From: Leptospira licerasiae serovar Varillal str. VAR 010
GTDB lineage: Bacteria > Spirochaetota > Leptospiria > Leptospirales > Leptospiraceae
Direction of reading: 5' to 3'
DNA length: 64,000 nt
Assembly: GCF_000244755.1 (NCBI RefSeq)
Contig: NZ_AHOO02000005.1
Coordinates: 1,054,001 to 1,118,000 of the forward strand
The stretch's first letter is position 1. Every line of letters starts with the position of its first letter. Shown here piece by piece: positions 28,461 to 36,866 of this stretch. A program made the translations under genes and the position numbers. The notes beneath the pieces are model-generated. The model worked only from the letters and a program-made list of their open reading frames with translations. It had not been told where the DNA came from and made no database searches.

Positions 28461-28873
28461 CCAAGCCTTACACCGGCGGATGCGCATGTGGTGCCGTCCG
28501 CTACGAAACCAAACATGAACCGATCTTTCAAAACCATTGTCAGTGCCGGGATTGCCAACAGAGAAGTGGCACTGGACATGGATCTTATCTGACCTTTCCC
28601 TCAAGAGAAGAGATGACAATCACAGGTGAGACGACTCATTGGGAAGTCAAGGGTGACAGTGGTAACATAAAGATCCATTCCTTCTGCCCCGTTTGTGGAA
28701 CGCCAGTATACTTACGCTTTGCAGCGATGCCGGACTTGATTGCAATTCATGCGGGAAGTTTAGATGAGCCTAACCGATTTGTACCTCATGTGCTCACTTA
28801 TAAAGTTCGTGGATTGGCATGGGACGCGATCGACCCTTCTTTGAAAGCGTTTGAAAAGATGCCTACAGGTTGA
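28457..28873 (+). CDS. GFA-family (glutathione-dependent formaldehyde-activating enzyme/CENP-V-like) protein
   Basis: The protein has 138 residues. All zinc-binding Cys of the GFA fold are present: CAC at 9-11, CQCRDC at 28-33, and CPVC at 77-80, plus the TGETTHWEVK and GTPVYL segments. Some members act in formaldehyde metabolism; most are uncharacterised. Its ATG overlaps the SRPBCC stop by four bases. It is the last gene of the ArsR-SRPBCC-GFA operon and is followed by a hairpin-repeat half copy and a strong terminator. Confidence 0.85.
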   Translation: MTKPYTGGCACGAVRYETKHEPIFQNHCQCRDCQQRSGTGHGSYLTFPSREEMTITGETTHWEVKGDSGNIKIHSFCPVCGTPVYLRFAAMPDLIAIHAGSLDEPNRFVPHVLTYKVRGLAWDAIDPSLKAFEKMPTG

Positions 28874-28876
28874 TAG

Positions 28877-28895
28877 TTGCGCGTTCGCCCATGCA
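28877..28895. repeat. Hairpin repeat, deleted copy
   Basis: TTGCGC followed directly by GTTCGCCCATGCA. The same two pieces occur at 26587-26615 separated by 10 extra bases that form the left arm of a hairpin, so this looks like a copy that lost the arm. It lies just after the GFA stop. Confidence 0.45.
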
Positions 28896-28905
28896 CAATC
28901 AGCTT

Positions 28906-28931
28906 AAAAAAGGGGAGAATTCTCCCCTTAT
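28906..28931. terminator. Bidirectional terminator between GFA operon and monoacylglycerol-lipase-like gene
   Basis: A perfect 20-bp palindrome, AAGGGGAGAA / TTCTCCCCTT (28910-28929). On the minus strand it is followed by TTTTAAG and on the plus strand by ATCAT, so it is strongest for the minus-strand hydrolase gene ending at 28934. Confidence 0.75.
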
Positions 28932-28933
28932 CA

Positions 28934-29800
28934 TCAATGAGTTTGCAACCAGTTTACTAGATCGCCTAAAACCTTTGCCTTGTCTTGGGGAAGTTCGTTC
29001 ATTGTTTCATGATACAGACCATCGTAAATTTTCATGGTCTTGTCGGAAGAAGGGATAACTTTGAAAGCTTCTTCTGTTCCGATACAAAGTGCGATCGAAT
29101 CTTCTTTTCCATGAAATAGATAGACTGGGAAATTGATTCGACCGGCTTTCTCCAAAGCTTTTTCTTTGGAATTCAAAAGGAAGTCTCCCAAATACGCTCC
29201 TACAGAACCGTGAACTAAAGGATCTTTTTTATAGGCCTCTACAACCGATTTGTCTCTGGATAAAGCGTTCACATCGAGTCCGGTGGGAACAGTGAGAGTG
29301 GGGAATACTCCGGCGAGTAAACTTCCCGCACCTTTTTTGATATTCATGACTAAGTCTGTTTTTACTGCGATAGGCAATCCACTCAGCACAAGCCTGTCCA
29401 AGTTTGCTTGGTGAGAAGGTTCTCCAGCGTAAAACAATGAGATCAACGCTCCCATAGAATGTCCCATTAGAGTGACTTGTTTGACCCCTTCTTTTTGTTT
29501 TGCGATGCCGATCAGTCTGTCCAGGTCCGCTAAAAATTGGTTAAAATGTGTGACTACTCCTCTACTTCCACCGGACTTTCCGTGACCTCGGGCATCTATT
29601 AGATAAACATTATATCCTTTTCCGGAAAGAGCTTCGAGTAGGTTGTCGTATCTTTTTCCGTGTTCTCCTATCCCGTGATGGACCACTAAGGTCCTAGGAT
29701 TGTTTGCGTCTTTTGCACGGTAGGCTCTATAATAGATGGATACGTCGCCTGCTCCTACAAAGGTTCCGTCTTCCAGATGGTAGTTTTGTTCCCAATTCAT
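28934..29800 (-). CDS. Alpha/beta hydrolase, monoacylglycerol lipase-like
   Basis: The protein has 288 residues from the ATG at 29798-29800 (MNWEQNYH); an in-frame TTG at 29851 is an alternative. It has the HHGIGEHGKRY oxyanion segment, DARGHGKSGG, the nucleophile elbow GHSMGA (GxSxG), VLFHGKEDSIA-type Asp and the final YHETMNE with the catalytic His. These are the features of the serine-aminopeptidase S33/lysophospholipase group. It likely cleaves monoacylglycerols or lysophospholipids. Confidence 0.85.
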   Translation of the reverse strand: MNWEQNYHLEDGTFVGAGDVSIYYRAYRAKDANNPRTLVVHHGIGEHGKRYDNLLEALSGKGYNVYLIDARGHGKSGGSRGVVTHFNQFLADLDRLIGIAKQKEGVKQVTLMGHSMGALISLFYAGEPSHQANLDRLVLSGLPIAVKTDLVMNIKKGAGSLLAGVFPTLTVPTGLDVNALSRDKSVVEAYKKDPLVHGSVGAYLGDFLLNSKEKALEKAGRINFPVYLFHGKEDSIALCIGTEEAFKVIPSSDKTMKIYDGLYHETMNELPQDKAKVLGDLVNWLQTH

Positions 29801-29912
29801 TCGGTAAATATCCGATCTGTCTGAAAAATGGGGAAGGAAATTTCTATCCAATTCTCTTGTTTCTTTCTACTATTTCGAACGAACGTAATGGTTGCGAACT
29901 GAATTGCGCTCC

Positions 29913-30995
29913 TTATTCCGGAAAGAGCCCCGGTAGGAATTCCTCTCGTTTTTCCTTTTTGAGAAGATAGCGAGAAGGGACAGCGAATAAATCGGTTCTT
30001 AACTCTATTCTTTTAGTGAGCCCGAATCTTTTTATGCAGATAGAAAATCTTTTTTGGAGAAGATCTGCATAATTTCCTGCTCCTCTCATTCTTTCTCCCC
30101 AATTTGCTTTGTATAATTTCCCTCCTCTTGCTTCCGAAATGACTTTTAACACTTTTTCTTTTTTAAGTGGAAAATGCCTGGTGAGCCAATCTTCGAATAA
30201 AGGAGCTACTTCGAATGGAAGTCTTATAAATACCATTCCGGCTGATTCTGCGCCCGATAAAGATGCCTGTTCCAATAGATGTTCCATTTCAAAATCGTTG
30301 ATGAATGGAATTACAGGAGCGAATAAAACTCCTGTTGGAATTCCTACATCCGTAAGTTTTCTAAGAGTTTCCATTCTTCTTGCTGGAGCCGGAGCCCTAG
30401 GCTCTAGCTTGGACCAAAGTTCTTTGTCCAAGGTTGTGATGGAAAGATACACTTTCAAAATTCCTAATCTTCCCATTTCAGAAAGAATATCAGTATCTCT
30501 TTGGATAAGAGAAGATTTGGTGATGATTGCGGCAGGTTGTTTGAATTCCAACAAGACTTCTAATAATGATCTTGTGTTTTTGTAGATCCTCTCTCCAGGT
30601 TGGTAGGGATCTGTGGCTGTGCCTAATGTAATCGGTGCGAGCGCTTGTTTTTTCTTTCTTAATTCTTCGGCTAAAAGTTTGGCCGGCTCTTTTTTGACGA
30701 ATATTTTTGTTTCGAAATCCAATCCCGGAGAAAGATCCACATAAGAATGATTTGGTCTTGCAAAACAATAGATACATCCATGTTCGCAACCTCTATACGG
30801 ATTGATACTTGCATCGAATGGAATATCCGGTGATTTATTTCGAGTTAGGACTGATTTGGAATCTTCCCAAAAAAATTGAGTAGAAGGAGAGACTTCCTCT
30901 CCTAGATCTATCCTATCTTCCAGCCAAACTTCTCTTTGGGTCTTATCAAATCTACTTGGAGGAAGTTCTTCAGTGCCTCTTTTTTTAGAATTCAT
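29913..30995 (-). CDS. Radical SAM protein, PA0069/Rv2578c family
   Basis: The protein has 360 residues. The SAM-binding [4Fe-4S] cluster motif is CEHGCIYC (Cys70, Cys74, Cys77) followed by FARPNHSY. The conserved NPYRGCEH lead-in and ITLGTATDPYQPGE, KSSLIQRDTDIL, and GIPTGVLFAPVIPFIND segments place it in the PA0069 family. This family is related to spore photoproduct lyase-like DNA repair enzymes but has no known reaction. A single gene. Confidence 0.85.
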   Translation of the reverse strand: MNSKKRGTEELPPSRFDKTQREVWLEDRIDLGEEVSPSTQFFWEDSKSVLTRNKSPDIPFDASINPYRGCEHGCIYCFARPNHSYVDLSPGLDFETKIFVKKEPAKLLAEELRKKKQALAPITLGTATDPYQPGERIYKNTRSLLEVLLEFKQPAAIITKSSLIQRDTDILSEMGRLGILKVYLSITTLDKELWSKLEPRAPAPARRMETLRKLTDVGIPTGVLFAPVIPFINDFEMEHLLEQASLSGAESAGMVFIRLPFEVAPLFEDWLTRHFPLKKEKVLKVISEARGGKLYKANWGERMRGAGNYADLLQKRFSICIKRFGLTKRIELRTDLFAVPSRYLLKKEKREEFLPGLFPE

Positions 30996-31079
30996 ACGTT
31001 TGAATTCTAAAAAATACTAATCAAAAAACAAGCAAAATTATGTTTGTATTTTGTGGGATCTCCTACAAAATGATCTGAT

Positions 31080-31709
31080 TCAGTTGATCTCTAATTTTGC
31101 TCCTTCTCCCCAAGATTTGTAAGAAGGTAGATTAGAGATTGTCTGCACATACTCGCTTGCTTTAGGTCCAAGTTTTACTCCGTAGGTTATAAATCTGGAA
31201 ACTACCGGAGCATAGAATGCATCCGCAATGGAGAAGTTTTGGCCGAATAAGAATGGTCCGCCGTAGGAGCTCAAACATTCCTCCCAAAGTGTTTGGATCC
31301 TATCTATGTCTTTCTTAGCATCTTCTGGTACGGAGAAGTCGGATTTTCTGCCATGAAAATTCATACTTAGATTAGATCTTAGGCCGGTAAATCCTGAGTG
31401 CATTTCCGCAGTTACAGATCTTGCTTTGGCTCTTGCGGTCCGATCCTTGGGCCAGAGTCCCTTCTCCGCATATTTTTCTGCCAAATATTCCGCGATGCTA
31501 AGGCTATCCCAAATTCTTAGATCTCCATCGTTTAAGACGGGTACTTTTTTGGAAGGAGAGTACTTATCGATTATGGCTGCGTATTCAGGGGTGAATAGTT
31601 TCAAGGAGATCTCTTCGAAAGGAATTCCGAATTGAGTGAGTAGGATCCATGGGCGGAAAGACCAGGAGGAGATGTTTTTATTTCCGATTACAAGTTTTAG
31701 ATCGCTCAT
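31080..31709 (-). CDS. Glutathione S-transferase-family protein
   Basis: The protein has 209 residues from the ATG at 31707-31709 (MSDLKLVIGN). The GST N-terminal thioredoxin fold begins KLVIGNKNISSWSFRPWILLTQFGI and has the SKKVPVLNDGDLRIWDSLSIAEYLAEKY glutathione-binding segment (VP and S). The helical C-terminal domain includes FLFGQNFSIADAFYAPVVSRF. It is of the GstA/YfcF-like group. The substrate is unknown. Confidence 0.85.
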   Translation of the reverse strand: MSDLKLVIGNKNISSWSFRPWILLTQFGIPFEEISLKLFTPEYAAIIDKYSPSKKVPVLNDGDLRIWDSLSIAEYLAEKYAEKGLWPKDRTARAKARSVTAEMHSGFTGLRSNLSMNFHGRKSDFSVPEDAKKDIDRIQTLWEECLSSYGGPFLFGQNFSIADAFYAPVVSRFITYGVKLGPKASEYVQTISNLPSYKSWGEGAKLEIN

Positions 31710-32023
31710 AACTTTAAGGTCTCTCAAGGCGGGATGATTCTGCAAGAAAGTAATCCTTTCGAATTAGTAAGTTTTGTAGGGATTGATACAGACGCATTGA
31801 ACCGGTTTGCCTTTCTTTTGCAACAATTAGCTTCGAGAATCTATAAGATCGAGTGCACATAATCCTGTTAAGGTTAGAAGTCTTCATTTAACAGTGAGGC
31901 ATCTTCTTAGTATTCTAGGAATGCTTTGTAGGATTTTTTTAAAAATCCGTGTCTTAAGTTATTAATAAGAGAGAAATCTTTTCGAACAGGATCGAGCGGT
32001 TTCTTAGATACAAAACAAATCGG
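31710..32023. other. 314-base intergenic region between GST and the PAS-LuxR gene
   Basis: Divergent promoters would lie here. One perfect inverted repeat, GGATTTTT-TT-AAAAATCC, stands at 31931-31948, 76 bases before the PAS-LuxR start. No other feature is visible. Confidence 0.4.
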
Positions 32024-33073
32024 ATGGATCTAAGCTTGGAAAACGTTAAAGAAATTATTCAAACACAAGAAAGTATGCCCGATATTTTGTTAATTTGCGA
32101 TTCGAGTGGAAGGATCCTTCATATTAACGAGAATGGAAGGAAGATCCTCAGTATCGCTTCATTAGAATCCGCTAAGAATATGAGTATTACCGATCTCCTT
32201 TCAGAGACGGATCAAAAATATTTCGAAACAGTTATACTACCAAATGTAAGCAAGTCCGGAGAGTTTGAGGGAAGAGGACTTCGTTTGATGAGGAAAGACG
32301 GAAGTTTTTTACAAACAAAACAACATGCTTATTTAATGCCGGAGAAATCTTATCTGTTCGTGTTTACGGAAGATAAAGAATCGGAAGCTGGGAAGAAGGA
32401 AGCTATATACAATGCATTTCAACAATCCCAGAACGGAATGTTCTTAACGGATAAAGAAGGTGTAATTCTTGCTGTAAACAAACAGTTCGAAAAAATTTCC
32501 GGTTTAAAAGAGAATGAGCTCATAGGAAAAACTCCTAAAGCATTCCAGTCCGGAATGGGAGCATCCAAAACTTTTTATGATGAATTTTGGGAATCCGTTC
32601 TGCAAGGTTCGGTCTCCATCTCTAATTCAAATCTCAAAAACAGTTTTGTAAAAGATTGGAAACAAAATGTTCTTCCTATCAAAGATCGTAATGGGGAAGT
32701 TTCCAGCTTCTTAAGCACTATCCTTGCAAATCCTGAACTTTCAGAATCCGGAGAAGTAAAGAACGCGGATTTTGCAAAATCTCCATCTGATACTTTCAGA
32801 AAATATGAAGGTATGGATAGAGAGGCTCTTATCGGGACTTTAAGAGATAAGACAAAACTCACCAAAAAAGAGACTGAGATCTGTGCGGGAATCGCTTCCG
32901 GTAAGGATAAGAGTCGGATCAGTGAAGATTTAGGTATCCATCCTGGGACGATGAAAAACCATTTGAAGTCGATTTATAGAAAAACTATCGATCTAGAAAA
33001 AGAGATCCCAGGTCCGGAGCGAGATAAGCTTCAAAGACTTACAATTTATTTGTTCCGTCTACTCGGGGAATGA
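32024..33073 (+). CDS. PAS-PAS-LuxR-type signal-responsive transcriptional regulator
   Basis: The protein has 349 residues. A first PAS domain lies at about 15-110 (DILLICDSSGRILHINENGRKIL) and a second at about 130-235 (NAFQQSQNGMFLTDKEGVILAVNKQFEKISGLKE). The C-terminal GerE/LuxR helix-turn-helix is at about 285-340 (LTKKETEICAGIASGKDKSRI, LGIHPGTMKNHLKSIYRKT). There is no receiver domain, so the signal is sensed directly by PAS. Ligand and targets are unknown. Confidence 0.85.
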   Translation: MDLSLENVKEIIQTQESMPDILLICDSSGRILHINENGRKILSIASLESAKNMSITDLLSETDQKYFETVILPNVSKSGEFEGRGLRLMRKDGSFLQTKQHAYLMPEKSYLFVFTEDKESEAGKKEAIYNAFQQSQNGMFLTDKEGVILAVNKQFEKISGLKENELIGKTPKAFQSGMGASKTFYDEFWESVLQGSVSISNSNLKNSFVKDWKQNVLPIKDRNGEVSSFLSTILANPELSESGEVKNADFAKSPSDTFRKYEGMDREALIGTLRDKTKLTKKETEICAGIASGKDKSRISEDLGIHPGTMKNHLKSIYRKTIDLEKEIPGPERDKLQRLTIYLFRLLGE

Positions 33074-33108
33074 GAAGTAGAGTTTACAAGAGCCACTGAG
33101 TTTATTCT

Positions 33109-33178
33109 CACGCAGAGACACGGAGGCGCAGAGGTAAAACACCTAAAAAATTCTCTGCGGCTCGGCGAGTCTGCCTGC
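33109..33178. repeat. CGCAGAG-type imperfect inverted repeat
   Basis: The left arm, starting GCAGAGACACGG and ending GCGCAGAG, pairs with a right arm starting CTCTGCGG and ending GTCTGC; 17 of 22 positions match and a 20-base loop lies between. It stands between convergent genes. This CGCAGAG/CTCTGCG style recurs in intergenic spots of many environmental bacteria; it may be a mobile or REP-like repeat, here also acting as a terminator. Confidence 0.5.
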
Positions 33179-33192
33179 AAATATCTTTGTTT

Positions 33193-33837
33193 CTATTTCT
33201 GCGCCTCTTCCCCCCAGGTTTTATTCACATAATCTTCTCTTCCGGAACCTTTTCTGTATTGTTTGTAGTGAGTAGGGTTCTTCTTATAATAATCCTGATG
33301 GTATTCTTCCGCAGGATAAAATTCTGATGCAGGCAATATTTCTACAGCGATAGGTGAGGAGAATTTTCCGGAAGCTCCTATTTTGTCCTTAAATTCTTGG
33401 GCCAATTTTTTCTGTGCATCATTCTTATAGTAAATTGCAGCTCTGTATTGGTTGCCTCTATCGGCGAATTGTCCTCCGTTATCTGTCGGATCTATCTGCC
33501 TCCAATACGTGTCCAAAAGTTTTGCATAATCGATCTTTTTAGGATCATAGGTGATCAATACGGATTCTCTATGTCCTGTTCTTCCGTATCCTACGTCTTC
33601 ATAAGTGGGATTTTTTTCTTTCCCGCCTGTATAACCTGAAATTACGGATATAACACCGGGTAGTTTTTCGAAAGGTCTTTCCATGCACCAGAAACATCCG
33701 CCTGCAAAGATGGCTGTCTCCGTTTTCGGGTTTTCTTTAGAATGAAGTATATTCGAAAAACTAAATATTACGAATATTATAAGTATGGATTCTAATCTTA
33801 TAAGTTTGAACAAATTTGTTCTCATAAAGTTCCTCAT
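33193..33837 (-). CDS. msrA: Peptide methionine sulfoxide reductase A, exported form
   Basis: The protein has 214 residues. A signal peptide or anchor (FKLIRLESILIIFVIFSFSNILHS) precedes the MsrA domain, so it acts outside the inner membrane. The catalytic motif is GGCFWC (Cys48) with the ERPFEKLPGVISVISGYTGG that follows and the Glu-Asp-Tyr residues typical of MsrA (GHRESVLITYDPKK, YPAEEYHQDYYKKNP). It reduces the S form of methionine sulfoxide in oxidised proteins. Confidence 0.95.
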   Translation of the reverse strand: MRNFMRTNLFKLIRLESILIIFVIFSFSNILHSKENPKTETAIFAGGCFWCMERPFEKLPGVISVISGYTGGKEKNPTYEDVGYGRTGHRESVLITYDPKKIDYAKLLDTYWRQIDPTDNGGQFADRGNQYRAAIYYKNDAQKKLAQEFKDKIGASGKFSSPIAVEILPASEFYPAEEYHQDYYKKNPTHYKQYRKGSGREDYVNKTWGEEAQK

Positions 33838-34055
33838 GATCTCGTTTTTTTATAAATTTTCAATCTATCTAATCTTACCGATCGGTTGTTCGTATTTTGA
33901 TTTTTTTCAAAAAAGCCTGGTAAGGACAAGCTAGATCAATTTCAGTAGCCTGTAGATACTTTCGACTGACGTCGGAAAAAGTTACGGACTTATCAACCGT
34001 TTCCAATTCTGGGTTTTTATTCTTCATGTAGAATATGCCCGCCCGTGCGAGTATC

Positions 34056-36287
34056 ATGAATTTAAAAACAAAACAATTTCTTTCCAATCTTCCTTACGAT
34101 CTTTCCTCAAGTATCGCAGTCTTTCTAGTAGCAATTCCTCTTTGTTTGGGGATCGCTCATGCATCCGGTGCTCCTTTATTTTCAGGGATTATCTCTGGTT
34201 TTATAGGTGGAATCGTAGTAGGAACCTTTAGTAAATCCGCCTTAAGTGTCTCAGGGCCCACGGCAAGTTTGACTGCGATCGTTCTTTCCGGCATTAAAGA
34301 CCTCGGGAATTTCGAAACATTCCTTCTTGCACTTCTTTTTGCAGGAATGATCCAAACCTTGCTTGGGATCTTAAGGACAGGCGCCTTATCCGCTTATCTT
34401 CCTTCTGCAACCGTAGTGGGAATGTCAGTCGCGATCGGTTTACTTTTAGTCATCAAACAATTGCCTCACTTGATCGGTTACGATGTAGAAGAATTCGGGG
34501 TAGAAGAGTTCGATCTCACTAAAGAGGACATTAATGAATCTTATCACGATCCTCATGAAGCAAAAGAGACAAACTCTCTTATGTTGCTCTTGCATGCGTT
34601 CAGGAATTTGCAGAGTAACGTACTGATAATTGGAATAATTTCCCTTTTATCCTTCTGGGTTTGGGATAGATACTTCGCTAAAAAATTCAAATATGTTCCT
34701 GCTTCCTTAGTTGCGATCATACTGGGAACCGCTTCGAATTTACTTTTAGGTCATCTTCTTCCTGGGGGAGCTTTAAGCCAGGATCACTTGGTTACTCTTC
34801 CGATTTTTAAAAATCCTTCCGAACTTTTTGCTCATTTGGATTTCCCTAACTTCTCCTATTGGGACCAGGCTCCCGTGTGGACCTTGGCATTGACGATAGC
34901 GTTTGCTTCTTCTTTGGAATCCTTACTCTCTGTGGAAGTGGTTGATAAACTGGATGAAGAGAATCGTAAAACTCCCATGTCCCAGGAATTGATAGCTCAA
35001 GGTTTAGGAAATATGGCCTGCGGACTCGCGGGTGGAATCCCGATCACGAGTGTAGTGGTCAGAGGTTCTGTAAACGCTTCTTCCGGTGCCAAGACAAAGT
35101 TTTCGGCCATCTTTCATGGGGCTTGGATAGGGACCAGTGTATTACTTTTTCCTAAATTTATGAATACCATTCCGCTTGCGTCTCTTGCTGCGATTTTGAC
35201 TTTTACAGGCTTAAAACTCGCCAAACCTGCAATGTTCAAGCTGATGTTCCAAAAAGGGTATTCTCAGTTCTTACCGTTCTTGGTCACTGTGGCAGTAACA
35301 TTTTTCACTAATGTTCTGATCGGAACATTCTGCGGTATCTTAGTAGCCTTAGTTTTTGTTTTATATGAAGATCATAGGACTGCGATCTACAGAGAAGAGC
35401 GTTATGGTAAGTTTAGAAGAATCATATTAGGGGAAAATTTAGGCTTCTTCCATAAGGCAAAGATCAAGGCGGTATTAGAAAGCCAACCTACCGGGATCAC
35501 GTTAGAGATTGACGGAACTAGAACACTTCATATGGATCAGGACATCAAAGAACTGATCCACGAGTTTAGAAAAAATGCCCACCGTAAAGGGATTACGGTG
35601 ATCCTAGGAGGAATACCTAATATGGAAAATGATATGGAATCCTTGAAAAAAGAAATGAGCGAGTCTTATCAAAAATTATTGAGGAACAACCAAGAATGGG
35701 TGGAAGAGAGGACTGCGGAAGATCCGGAGTTTTTCGCAAGACATGCGGAGGGACAAGCGCCTCAAACACTATTCATCGGATGTAGCGATTCTAGGGTACC
35801 GGTAAATGTGATCACTAAAACGAACCCTGGGGAAATTTTCGTCACCAGAAACATTGCTAACGTGGTCTCCGTTGATGATATGTCTCTGTTTAGCGTGGTC
35901 CAATATGCGATCGATGCGTTGAACGTAAAACATATCATTGTTTGCGGTCATATCGGCTGCGGCGGGGTTAGGGCGGCTCTCCAAGGAAAGGCTACCGGTC
36001 TTATAGACAACTGGATCACTCATATTAAGGATGTGTATCTAAAACATAGAGAAGAATTGGATGCTCTTCCTGAAGAAAAAAGAGAAGAAAGGCTGATCCA
36101 CCTGAATGTTGCGGAGCAGGTTGTGAACTTGTACAAAACTGGAATGATACAGAATGCTTTGGCAAAGTACGGCTTTCCGGAAATACACGGCTGGGTGTAC
36201 GATATCCGAAACGGACAGATCAGCGAGGTGGATTATAAGGACATTCTCTCCAAGGAACTTGGAGGATTGTACGGTTATCCTAAATAG
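34056..36287 (+). CDS. SulP-family anion transporter fused to beta-carbonic anhydrase
   Basis: The protein has about 743 residues from the ATG at 34056. Residues 1-430 form the SulP/SLC26 membrane domain (SSIAVFLVAIPLCLGIAHASGAP, ALSVSGPTASLTAIV, with the ESLLSVEVVDKL segment). A short STAS-like region at about 460-520 follows (TGITLEIDGTRTLHMDQDIKELI). Then a full beta-carbonic anhydrase: CSDSRV with Cys576, Asp578 and Arg580, and HIGCGG with His632 and Cys635 as zinc ligands. It probably imports bicarbonate and interconverts it with CO2 at the membrane. The gene overlaps the convergent Rnk-like gene by 8 bases. Confidence 0.95.
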   Translation: MNLKTKQFLSNLPYDLSSSIAVFLVAIPLCLGIAHASGAPLFSGIISGFIGGIVVGTFSKSALSVSGPTASLTAIVLSGIKDLGNFETFLLALLFAGMIQTLLGILRTGALSAYLPSATVVGMSVAIGLLLVIKQLPHLIGYDVEEFGVEEFDLTKEDINESYHDPHEAKETNSLMLLLHAFRNLQSNVLIIGIISLLSFWVWDRYFAKKFKYVPASLVAIILGTASNLLLGHLLPGGALSQDHLVTLPIFKNPSELFAHLDFPNFSYWDQAPVWTLALTIAFASSLESLLSVEVVDKLDEENRKTPMSQELIAQGLGNMACGLAGGIPITSVVVRGSVNASSGAKTKFSAIFHGAWIGTSVLLFPKFMNTIPLASLAAILTFTGLKLAKPAMFKLMFQKGYSQFLPFLVTVAVTFFTNVLIGTFCGILVALVFVLYEDHRTAIYREERYGKFRRIILGENLGFFHKAKIKAVLESQPTGITLEIDGTRTLHMDQDIKELIHEFRKNAHRKGITVILGGIPNMENDMESLKKEMSESYQKLLRNNQEWVEERTAEDPEFFARHAEGQAPQTLFIGCSDSRVPVNVITKTNPGEIFVTRNIANVVSVDDMSLFSVVQYAIDALNVKHIIVCGHIGCGGVRAALQGKATGLIDNWITHIKDVYLKHREELDALPEEKREERLIHLNVAEQVVNLYKTGMIQNALAKYGFPEIHGWVYDIRNGQISEVDYKDILSKELGGLYGYPK

Positions 36288-36687
36288 CAGTCGGTTGGTA
36301 GAGTAGTTCTTGGACTCTTAAATATTTGTCCATTCCGTTGATTTCCCACCGGACTACTTCTCCCACTCTAGCGCCTAGTACTGCGGAACCGTGGGCGGAA
36401 AATAAGGACAGTTTACCGTTAGCAGGAGCGTTTTCAGTATATTCTTCCGGATAAACTAAAGTAAATTGGAATGCCTCAGCGTTGCCTAGGTCTTTGAGCA
36501 CGAATTTGGAATTCATAGTGATCAGGTCTTGGGGAACTTGATTCTGATCTATTTTTTTGGCTTTAGATAACGTCTTACGTATAATCTCTAAAATGCTGGG
36601 TTGGACTACTGCGGACTGGGAGGAAACCTCAAGAGTGGAAAGGATCCTTTGATGATCATTCTTTGAAAGAAATCTTTTCCCACTCAT
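36280..36687 (-). CDS. Rnk/GreA-GreB C-terminal domain protein
   Basis: The protein has 135 residues. The C-terminal GreA/GreB FKBP-like domain (SKFVLKDLGNAEAFQFTLVYPEEYTENAPANGKLSLFSAHGSAVLGARVGEVVRW) is the core of Rnk-type proteins, and the N-terminal region is a short helix pair rather than the long coiled coil of GreA. It binds RNA polymerase in E. coli and is called regulator of nucleoside diphosphate kinase. A GGGAGGCA site precedes the ATG. Confidence 0.85.
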   Translation of the reverse strand: MSGKRFLSKNDHQRILSTLEVSSQSAVVQPSILEIIRKTLSKAKKIDQNQVPQDLITMNSKFVLKDLGNAEAFQFTLVYPEEYTENAPANGKLSLFSAHGSAVLGARVGEVVRWEINGMDKYLRVQELLYQPTAI

Positions 36688-36866
36688 AACTCATTGCCTC
36701 CCTTAGAAAACAAATCCGAAACTTACATATCCGTAAAATGTACTCAAGCGTTTTTCCTTTTCTTTAATTTTACAAAAACTGCATTCGTTTATGCGACATA
36801 GAATTTCTTCTTTATGATAAATTATACTAAACGAAAGATAAGTTTCGTTCGACATAAGAAGAAGAC

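Noticed and set aside
33875..34027. 50-residue minus-strand ORF next to the SulP-CA start
   Set aside because: ATG at 34027 lacks a ribosome site and the peptide shows no recognisable family or signal; evidence is too weak.
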